From Vulcanimicrobiota bacterium (GTDB lineage: Bacteria; Vulcanimicrobiota; Vulcanimicrobiia; Vulcanimicrobiales; Vulcanimicrobiaceae): a stretch of DNA of 6,789 bases. Location: assembly GCA_014305015.1 (NCBI GenBank), contig JACRUB010000015.1, positions 6,041 to 12,829 on the forward strand. The letters are read 5' to 3'. Under the pieces are notes generated by a model. It was given only the letters and a program-made list of their open reading frames with translations. It was not told the DNA's origin and did no database searches. Shown in pieces: positions 1 through 4,747 of the stretch (position 1 is its first letter; the number at the start of each line of letters is the position of its first letter). Both the position numbers and the translations under genes were made by a program.

Positions 1-113
1 GCGATGCCCCCAAGGTAGCGATTTGCGCGTTCGATATCGCGAAGATTCTTCTCGAGTTCGTGGATCGACTCGACCGGATCGTCCATCAGTTCCCGGCCGG
101 TCGAACGCTTCAC
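1..113 (-). CDS. Probable class I SAM-dependent methyltransferase, N-terminal fragment
   Basis: An open frame runs from a GTG at 113-111 to the window edge with no stop (37 codons). The GTG overlaps the ferredoxin TGA as GTGA, so translation is probably coupled to that gene. The peptide contains ELMDDP at residues 8-13 and LRDIERANRYLGG at residues 24-36. From memory, this pairing of an ELMDDP-type stretch with an (R)xxNRxxGG stretch is typical of the N-terminus of a family of small methyltransferases acting on unknown substrates; the SAM-binding motifs would lie outside the window. An ATG at 86-84 (residue 10) has a GGGAA upstream and is an alternative start, but it would cut into the ELMDDP stretch, so GTG is preferred. 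The open frame and overlap are seen directly; the family call is an inference from a short fragment. Confidence 0.55.
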   Translation of the reverse strand, partial: MKRSTGRELMDDPVESIHELEKNLRDIERANRYLGGI

Positions 114-358
114 ACTTTGTTTTTGAAATAGTCCGCGTTAATGGCCGTGAAGTTTTGCCATTTTTCCGGAACGTCGGAATCGGCAAATATTGCTTCGACC
201 GGGCAGGCAGAAACGCACGCGCCGCAGTCGATGCAGACTTCGGGATCGATATAGAGCATCTCATCGCTCTCCGTGCCGTGAATGCAGTCGACCGGACAAA
301 CGTCAACGCACGATTTATCCTTCGTTCCTATGCAAGGCTCGGTTATGATGTAAGTCAT
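110..358 (-). CDS. fdxA: 7Fe ferredoxin ([3Fe-4S][4Fe-4S])
   Basis: This 82-residue protein is a soluble cytoplasmic electron carrier. Its cysteine pattern matches 7Fe ferredoxins of the Azotobacter FdI/Bacillus/Thermus type: C9-x7-C17-x3-C21-P near the N-terminus and C42-x2-C45-x2-C48-x3-C52-P in the middle. By analogy with FdI, C9, C17 and C52 would hold the [3Fe-4S] cluster, C21, C42, C45 and C48 the [4Fe-4S] cluster, and C25 would be the free cysteine. The opening (ITEPCIGTKD, then CPVDCIHG) is highly characteristic, and the length equals that of short Bacillus ferredoxins. There is no Shine-Dalgarno directly before the ATG; a TACAAT box lies 6 nt upstream, so the mRNA may be leaderless. 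It is first in a unit with a probable methyltransferase that starts over its stop codon. The redox partner cannot be told from this window. Confidence 0.95.
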   Translation of the reverse strand: MTYIITEPCIGTKDKSCVDVCPVDCIHGTESDEMLYIDPEVCIDCGACVSACPVEAIFADSDVPEKWQNFTAINADYFKNKV

Positions 359-364
359 GAGGCC

Positions 365-394
365 ATTGTATTTGGGGCGGCCTGCGGGTGTCTC
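365..394 (-). promoter_or_regulatory. Putative leaderless promoter of the ferredoxin gene
   Basis: On the minus strand a TACAAT box (370-365) lies 6 nt before the ferredoxin ATG. An 18-nt spacer separates it from a weak -35 match, GAGACA (394-389, four of six bases). The usual 6-7 nt from -10 to start site would put the first transcribed base at or next to the A of ATG. An AGGAGA at 396-391 is too far upstream (over 30 nt) to serve as a ribosome site for this start. The boxes are seen directly; promoter activity is inferred. Confidence 0.45.
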
Positions 395-403
395 CTGGTT
401 AGG

Positions 404-448
404 TCATAACAAGGCGCCCGCAGGGGTTCTGCGGGCGCCTTGTTATGA
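404..448. terminator. Bidirectional intrinsic terminator, perfect 20-bp stem
   Basis: Bases 404-423 and 429-448 are perfect reverse complements around a 5-nt loop (GGGTT). The core is very GC-rich (GGCGCCCGCAG / CTGCGGGCGCC) and is flanked by AACAA on one side and TTGTT on the other, so either strand gives a strong hairpin followed by a short U-containing tail. It sits between the YeaQ/GlsB gene and the ferredoxin gene, both on the minus strand, and most simply ends the YeaQ/GlsB transcript just before the ferredoxin promoter. The tail TTGTTATG is not a pure U tract. Confidence 0.85.
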
Positions 449-461
449 ACCCGAGGTAGAT

Positions 462-719
462 CTAGACGCGCCGTTTCGTGACCGCGCGGATGATGAATAA
501 AAGAACGACGGCTCCGATGATCGCGGCAATGGCACTCGGGATGTTGAATCCGGTCACGCCGACGTGCCCGAAAAGTCCGTAGAGCCAGCCGCCGATCAGG
601 GCGCCGATAATACCTATAATGATGTCGCCCAGGATACCGCCGGGGCCCTCACCAGGAACAATGTACTTCGCGATTGCGCCAACGATGAGACCGAAGACGA
701 TCCATGCAAGAATTCCCAT
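462..719 (-). CDS. GlsB/YeaQ/YmgE family small membrane protein
   Basis: This 85-residue protein is almost entirely hydrophobic, with about three membrane segments. It begins MGILAWIVFGLIVGAIAKY, continues with a PGEGPGGILGDIIIGIIGA-type glycine-rich segment, and ends in a hydrophobic helix capped by TKRRV. This is the standard layout of the transglycosylase-associated/YeaQ family (Pfam PF04226), widespread stress-associated inner-membrane proteins of unknown biochemical role. The frame is open upstream to an ATG at 773, but the start at 719 is chosen because it has a GGAGG ribosome site 11 nt upstream and gives the family's usual N-terminus and length. It is monocistronic: it is followed by a strong terminator and is divergent from the SIMPL gene, with 125 bp between the two starts. 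No convincing sigma-70 promoter was found in that gap. Confidence 0.93.
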   Translation of the reverse strand: MGILAWIVFGLIVGAIAKYIVPGEGPGGILGDIIIGIIGALIGGWLYGLFGHVGVTGFNIPSAIAAIIGAVVLLFIIRAVTKRRV

Positions 720-730
720 ATGGTGCGTTT

Positions 731-735
731 CCTCC
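731..735 (-). promoter_or_regulatory. Ribosome binding site deciding the YeaQ/GlsB start
   Basis: GGAGG (with a following AAA) on the minus strand lies 11 nt before the ATG at 719. It supports this start over the in-frame ATG at 773, which would add 18 residues that do not fit the family. Confidence 0.7.
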
Positions 736-844
736 AAACTTCGCCCGACCAAGTGGCCGGACAGTAGCGACACCCATTTGCCCGAAGGCGCAGGAGACTA
801 AACCAAGCTGGCACTTTTTGGTACCTCTGGAGCGTTAGGCAAGC

Positions 845-1573
845 ATGAAGACTCTCGGATTTCTCCTCCTCGCGGTGGCCCTCTTGGGCGCTTCCGCCCC
901 CGCTTCCAAGGACATCACGATCACGGTCAACGGCGAGGGCACGATCAGCCGCGCCCCTGATACCGCCCAAATCACGATGGCCATCACGACCAGCAACGAG
1001 GTCGCGCAAACCGCGACAACCGAAAACAACAGCCGCTTTAATGACCTTCGCAACCGGCTCCACGCAATCGGCATTGCCGACGATGCGATTCGCACGCTTT
1101 CCTATAATGTGAATAGCTACATGCCCCAGCCGGTGCCGATGGGCGTCAATCAGTCGATGCGGCCGGTTCCCTACCAAACTCCCAAACCGGGGTTCACCGT
1201 AAACCGCCAGGTTCAAATCACGCTTAAGAATCTTGATCTGGTAGGCAAAGTCGTCGATCAAGCCGTTGCTGCCAACATTAGCGACGTGTACAACGTGGGA
1301 TATTCGGTTTCGAATTATCGCGCGCTCTACACCCAGGCACTTCGAGATGCCGTACTCGACGCGCAAGGGCAGGCAAAGGCCATGGCGTCTGCGGCTAACA
1401 TGCGCATCGTGCGGGTGACCTCGATGCAGAGCGGCGGGTACTATCCGCGTCCCATGATGATGAAAGCCATGGGACCTCAAGCGGCACCGGCCCCAATCGC
1501 TACCGAGATCCAGCCTCCCGGGCCGCTCGATATCCACGCGAATGTCACGATTAGCTACCTAATCGCACCCTAG
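845..1573 (+). CDS. Exported SIMPL-domain (DUF541, YggE-like) protein
   Basis: This is a 242-residue protein with an N-terminal signal peptide: MK, then a hydrophobic stretch at residues 4-16, with likely cleavage near ASAPAS (16-21). The mature part begins ITITVNGEGTISRAPDTAQI, the classic opening of SIMPL/DUF541 proteins (Pfam PF04402). It continues with the expected central region (RLHAIGI..DAIRTLSYNVN), a QVQITLKNLDLVGKVVDQAVAANI segment, and an ALRDAVLDAQGQAKAMA helix. Family members are periplasmic or envelope proteins, some linked to oxidative stress, with no agreed biochemical activity. Two Pro/Met-rich stretches stand out: residues 92-115 and 199-217 (including MMMKAM). A weak GGAG lies 12 nt before the ATG and an AGG lies 5 nt before it. 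The stop is 26 nt before the Clp-like ATPase gene on the same strand, so co-transcription is possible, though a GC hairpin lies between them. Confidence 0.92.
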   Translation: MKTLGFLLLAVALLGASAPASKDITITVNGEGTISRAPDTAQITMAITTSNEVAQTATTENNSRFNDLRNRLHAIGIADDAIRTLSYNVNSYMPQPVPMGVNQSMRPVPYQTPKPGFTVNRQVQITLKNLDLVGKVVDQAVAANISDVYNVGYSVSNYRALYTQALRDAVLDAQGQAKAMASAANMRIVRVTSMQSGGYYPRPMMMKAMGPQAAPAPIATEIQPPGPLDIHANVTISYLIAP

Positions 1574-1583
1574 CCGAAACTAG

Positions 1584-1598
1584 CCCCGCCCGGCGGGG
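1584..1598. repeat. GC-rich inverted repeat between SIMPL and Clp-like genes
   Basis: CCCCGCC-C-GGCGGGG is a perfect 7-1-7 inverted repeat ending one base before the ATG at 1600. As RNA it could form a 6-bp GC stem with a 3-nt loop. It has no following T tract, so it is not a good intrinsic terminator. It could limit ribosome access to the ATG at 1600, or favour the in-frame ATG at 1612, or simply be a weak attenuating hairpin. Confidence 0.4.
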
Positions 1599-1599
1599 T

Positions 1600-3543
1600 A
1601 TGTGGGAAGTGATGAATACAACCTGCGAGCAATGCCGGCGGGCTCCGGCTACGATCGGCAAATTTTGCGCCTCGTGCGCCCAGCGTCGAACAACCGCTCC
1701 CGGGCTTCCCGCTCTTGGCGCGGCGCTTGGAGCCGCGGCCTTACTCGCGGGCGGCGCGCTGCTCGTCGAACGCATGACGCGCGAAGGGCGCGACGGAACG
1801 CCGGCGGCGAACCCGATCGACGATTTCACGAAACGCTTCCGGGGCGGCACGCCGACGCTCTCGCAGTATTCGCGCGATCTCACCGACCTTGCGCGTAGCG
1901 GCAAACTCGATCCGGTCATCGGACGCGATGATGAAGTGGAACGCGTCATCTCCATTCTCGCGCGTCGCAGCAAAAACAATCCCGTGCTCGTTGGCGAGCC
2001 CGGTGTTGGTAAAACCGCCATCGTTGAAGGTCTCGCGCAACGGATTATCGCCGGCAACGTTCCCGAGAGTTTGAAAAACAAGCGCGTCCTCGCACTTTCA
2101 ATCGGCCCCCTCGTTGCCGGTACAAAATATCGCGGCGAATTCGAAAGCCGCGTCAAGCGTATCCTGGATGAAGTGCGCAAAGCCTCACGCGATATCGTGC
2201 TCTTTATCGACGAGCTGCACACGCTCGTTGGCGCGGGCGCGGCCGAAGGCGCGCTCGACATGAGCTCGATGATCAAACCCGAGCTCGCACGCGGCGATCT
2301 TCAATGCATCGGCGCCACGACCTTCGATGAATACCGCAAGTATATCGAGTCCGATGCCGCGCTCGAACGCCGCTTCCAGCCGGTGATGGTTGAGGAACCG
2401 ACGATCGAACAGACGATCCTGATTCTACGCGGACTTCGCGGCGGCTATAGCAAGCACCACAACGTCACGATTACCGACGAGGCTTTAGAAGCCGCGGCGA
2501 GCCTCTCCGCGCGCTATATCGCGGACCGTTTCTTGCCGGACAAAGCCATCGATTTAATGGACGAAGCTTCCGCGAATACGGCATTGCTCAATAAAGGCGC
2601 GGTCCTCTCACCCGTAGTCGATGCGAAAAGCGTCGCCGCGGTCGTGACCAAATGGACCGGTATTCCGCAAGCGACGCTAACGGAATCGCAAACCAATAAT
2701 CTGCTTAACATGGAGGCCGCGCTCTCCAAGCGCGTTATCGGGCAAGAAGCCGCGATCGCCTCGGTTTGCGAAGCGATCCGGCGCGCGCGTGCCGGCTTGC
2801 ACGATCCGCGTAAACCGCTCGGAAGTTTTCTGTTCATGGGTCCGAGCGGCGTCGGCAAAACCGAACTCGCGAAGGCACTAGCCGAAACGATGTTCGGGAC
2901 GGAAGACGCGCTCGTGCGCATCGACCTTTCCGAATTCACAGAATCGCATACCGTTTCGCGTCTGCTCGGCGCACCGCCGGGATATCTGGGGCACGACGAG
3001 CCGGGACAGCTCACGGAACCCGTGCGCCGTCGGCCGTATTGCGTCATTCTTTTCGACGAACTCGAAAAGGCGCACCCGGACGTCGCGGCGATTCTGCTTC
3101 AGATTCTTGACGACGGTCGAGTAACAGATGCCAAAGGACGCACAGTTGACTTCCGTCACGCGTTGATCATCATGACGACGAACGCCGAATCGGATCAATT
3201 GCCCGATCTCTTCCGCGCGGAATTCTTGAACCGCATCGACGACATTGTAGCATTCAAGGATTTAAAGCTCGAGCAGATCGAGCAGATCGTGGAAATCCAT
3301 GTCGGCTCGCTTGGCGAACGCCTGGGTGCGCGCAACGTCAGCCTCACGTTGAGCGACGATGCTAAGCGCTATCTTGCGAAGGAAAGTATGAACGCGGGCA
3401 GCGGCGCGCGGTATGTGCAGCGCACGGTTTCAAAGCTGGTGAGCACGCCGCTCTCAACCGCGATTCTGCGGGGCGATGTTCAATCCGGTGGCGCTGCCAC
3501 GGTGACGATGGAAGCGCGCAACTTGGTGGTTAAAGCGGCCTAG
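1600..3543 (+). CDS. Zinc-ribbon, putatively membrane-anchored Clp/Hsp100 AAA+ ATPase lacking the ClpP-docking loop
   Basis: This 647-residue protein has two AAA+ modules of the ClpA/ClpC/ClpE class. In order: a four-cysteine knuckle C9-x2-C12-x10-C23-x2-C26; an Ala/Gly-rich hydrophobic segment at residues 35-56; module D1 with Walker A GEPGVGKT (132-139), pore loop KYRG (176-179), Walker B FIDE (to E205), GATT (238-241) and LERRF arginine finger (R257/R258); then module D2 with Walker A GPSGVGKT (414-421), pore loop GYLG (461-464), Walker B LFDE (to E487) and FRAEFLNRID (538-547). All ATPase motifs look intact, so active ATP-driven unfolding is likely. Unusual points are the absence of a Clp N domain, the absence of an M-domain coiled coil, and only nine residues between MTTN (525-528) and FRAEF. 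In ClpC this interval is far longer and carries the (V/I/L)G(F/L) loop that docks ClpP. The role is therefore more likely disaggregase or remodelling than ClpP-dependent proteolysis. The start could also be ATG 1612. The gene end overlaps the convergent cupin gene by 14 bp. Confidence 0.93.
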   Translation: MWEVMNTTCEQCRRAPATIGKFCASCAQRRTTAPGLPALGAALGAAALLAGGALLVERMTREGRDGTPAANPIDDFTKRFRGGTPTLSQYSRDLTDLARSGKLDPVIGRDDEVERVISILARRSKNNPVLVGEPGVGKTAIVEGLAQRIIAGNVPESLKNKRVLALSIGPLVAGTKYRGEFESRVKRILDEVRKASRDIVLFIDELHTLVGAGAAEGALDMSSMIKPELARGDLQCIGATTFDEYRKYIESDAALERRFQPVMVEEPTIEQTILILRGLRGGYSKHHNVTITDEALEAAASLSARYIADRFLPDKAIDLMDEASANTALLNKGAVLSPVVDAKSVAAVVTKWTGIPQATLTESQTNNLLNMEAALSKRVIGQEAAIASVCEAIRRARAGLHDPRKPLGSFLFMGPSGVGKTELAKALAETMFGTEDALVRIDLSEFTESHTVSRLLGAPPGYLGHDEPGQLTEPVRRRPYCVILFDELEKAHPDVAAILLQILDDGRVTDAKGRTVDFRHALIIMTTNAESDQLPDLFRAEFLNRIDDIVAFKDLKLEQIEQIVEIHVGSLGERLGARNVSLTLSDDAKRYLAKESMNAGSGARYVQRTVSKLVSTPLSTAILRGDVQSGGAATVTMEARNLVVKAA

Positions 3544-3835
3544 GGTTGTATCCGAACAGTCGAACACCCGTCTGTGTTCGAGGACGATGGGAGCTATGCG
3601 GCCCGTATCTTACGACCGTGCCGGCCTTGTAGCGTGTCTCACCTTCGATCAGTTCTCCGCTAACAACGTACACCAGCTCACCCATTTCGTCGTGCTGATC
3701 CGTAAACGGCCACTCGCTTCCTGGCGCCATATCGATAACCCATGCTCGCACCGGACCTTCGACTGAAACGTCTCGTCGAACACATCCGGGCCCAACGAAA
3801 ACGGGATCAATCGTCTCAACGTCTACAGGGTTCAT
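3530..3835 (-). CDS. Small cupin-domain protein
   Basis: This 101-residue protein is a single cupin beta-barrel with no signal peptide. Motif 1 is visible as G39..H48-D-E50..E53-x6-G60 (ending GELVYVVSGEL), and motif 2 as G72..P79-HSS-H83. Putative metal ligands are H48, E53 and H83; the usual second histidine of the HxH pair is replaced by E50, so metal binding may be altered or absent. Its ATG overlaps the TGA of the upstream metallo-beta-lactamase-fold gene as ATGA, implying translational coupling and a shared role. Possible roles are a small-molecule dioxygenase or isomerase, or a ligand-sensing protein; the sequence does not say which. Its stop codon lies inside the end of the convergent Clp-like gene (14-bp overlap), with no terminator between them. 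Confidence 0.85.
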   Translation of the reverse strand: MNPVDVETIDPVFVGPGCVRRDVSVEGPVRAWVIDMAPGSEWPFTDQHDEMGELVYVVSGELIEGETRYKAGTVVRYGPHSSHRPRTQTGVRLFGYNPRPL

Positions 3836-4698
3836 CCAAGACCTCGGGTCAACGTCAACGTTTCTCCCTGTTTTAAGACCGCAACTCGCGAGGTGCTTGC
3901 AGTCATCAACGATGTAAATTCTTCCAGTGGCTTATCGACCTCAATGTACGTCGGAGGATCCGGCTCGCCATAGTGAATCGGCACAACCACTTTGGGATTG
4001 AAAAGTTCGACTGCGGAGCGGGCTTGCTGCGGCGACATTGACATCGGCTGCCCAACTTTGCGATATCGTGCTACGACTTGCTGGAAGCCGTTTATTGGAA
4101 CGAACATCACATCGAAGGGCCCGTATGCTCTAGCGATATCCCAAAACCCGCCATGCCATTGTGTATCACCAAGGTGGAGTGCCCTGAGGCCAGCAGCTTC
4201 TATCACCCACGAAACCTGTGGTGCACCTAGCCCGTCAATCGCAGGGACCGGGATGACGCAAAACGTTGCTGCCCCGCGAGGCAACATCGCGGGTTGGTAC
4301 ATTGCGACGCGTTGAACGTGGAGGGTGCGAGTGTCGGCCCACTTCGCCACGCTTTCTTCGATTACGAGAAATCCGCGATCCCCAATCGCCGTTGCAATGT
4401 TCTGAGCATCAAAGTGGTCACCGTGGTGGTGGCTAACGATCGCAAACCGGTCTTTCGCCTCAGCGCTTAAAGGCGGATCACCGGGATTTTCAATCACCGG
4501 ATCGATGAAGAGCTGCGCATCGCCGACAACGAGCGAAATGCCGGCCCAATGAAGTCTTCGGATATGCAGCGCTGTCTTTGGGGAGCGCTCCGCGGCTGCA
4601 TGGGCGGGCAAGGTCAGGGCGATCGAGGCCGCGCCGGCAGCCATGAACTCCACGCGTTTTAAGGACACTGAACCGTCTTTCTCACACTCTAAGGTCAT
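3832..4698 (-). CDS. Exported UlaG-like metallo-beta-lactamase-fold hydrolase
   Basis: This 288-residue protein has the metallo-beta-lactamase fold of the UlaG/COG2220 group. The metal-binding signature HHHGDH (90-95, i.e. HxHxDH) follows a LFIDPV strand (63-68). Further ligands are D178 in LHLGDTQWHG and H242 in VVVPIHYGEP. A hydrophobic stretch (about residues 18-32) ending PAHAAAE after K14/R15 looks like a Sec signal peptide, so the enzyme probably acts in the periplasm. The group includes lactonases, phosphodiesterases and dehalogenase-like hydrolases; the substrate here is unknown. The ATG at 4698 is supported by a promoter whose predicted start site falls at that codon. A GTG at 4668 (codon 11) would give a more typical short signal-peptide n-region and is a fair alternative. 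It is first in an operon with the cupin gene and divergent from a CGNR regulator. Confidence 0.9.
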   Translation of the reverse strand: MTLECEKDGSVSLKRVEFMAAGAASIALTLPAHAAAERSPKTALHIRRLHWAGISLVVGDAQLFIDPVIENPGDPPLSAEAKDRFAIVSHHHGDHFDAQNIATAIGDRGFLVIEESVAKWADTRTLHVQRVAMYQPAMLPRGAATFCVIPVPAIDGLGAPQVSWVIEAAGLRALHLGDTQWHGGFWDIARAYGPFDVMFVPINGFQQVVARYRKVGQPMSMSPQQARSAVELFNPKVVVPIHYGEPDPPTYIEVDKPLEEFTSLMTASTSRVAVLKQGETLTLTRGLG

Positions 4699-4702
4699 TT
4701 AG

Positions 4703-4731
4703 AGCGTAAAGGAGAATAGACACCTTGTCAA
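4703..4731 (-). promoter_or_regulatory. Near-consensus sigma-70 promoter for the hydrolase-cupin operon
   Basis: On the minus strand TTGACA (4731-4726) is followed after exactly 17 nt by TACGCT (4708-4703). The -10 box ends only 4 nt before the ATG at 4698. The expected start site therefore lies within or right next to the start codon, giving a leaderless mRNA, or a roughly 30-nt leader if translation begins at GTG 4668. The -35 box is inside the palindrome CTTGTCAAG, a good position for repression. Confidence 0.65.
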
Positions 4732-4747
4732 GTAGTTGTTGGCAACA
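4724..4747. promoter_or_regulatory. Putative paired operator (two TTGNCAA palindromes) in the divergent region
   Basis: Two perfect short inverted repeats lie in the 48-bp gap between divergent genes: CTTG-T-CAAG (4724-4732) and TGTTG-G-CAACA (4737-4747). They share the core TTGNCAA, and their centres (4728 and 4742) are 14 bp apart. The first covers the -35 box of the hydrolase promoter; the second overlaps the first base of the CGNR regulator ATG. This suggests binding sites for a dimeric regulator, most simply the adjacent CGNR protein. Binding is inferred, not shown. Confidence 0.45.

Noticed and set aside
23..409. A 128-codon plus-strand open frame across the ferredoxin gene.
   Set aside because: Antisense to the ferredoxin, whose cysteine pattern is unmistakable.
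720..844. Promoters in the gap between the YeaQ/GlsB and SIMPL genes.
   Set aside because: A TACTGT box (766-761, minus) is present, but no reasonable -35 match lies at the right spacing for either direction; not firm enough to annotate.
614..1537. A 307-codon minus-strand open frame opposite the SIMPL gene and overlapping the YeaQ/GlsB gene.
   Set aside because: The product is Arg/His-rich with no recognisable domain, and it lies antisense to two well-supported genes. It is a GC-bias shadow frame.
1584..1598. GC hairpin as an intrinsic terminator of the SIMPL gene.
   Set aside because: No T tract follows and it lies directly against the next start codon.
1551..2276. A 241-codon minus-strand open frame opposite the start of the Clp-like gene.
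   Set aside because: Low-complexity Ser/Arg/Pro-rich product, antisense to a conserved ATPase domain.
3271..3290. Short tandem repeat of GAGCAGATC.
   Set aside because: Encodes LEQIEQIVEI in an ordinary helix of the Clp C-terminal domain; coding coincidence.
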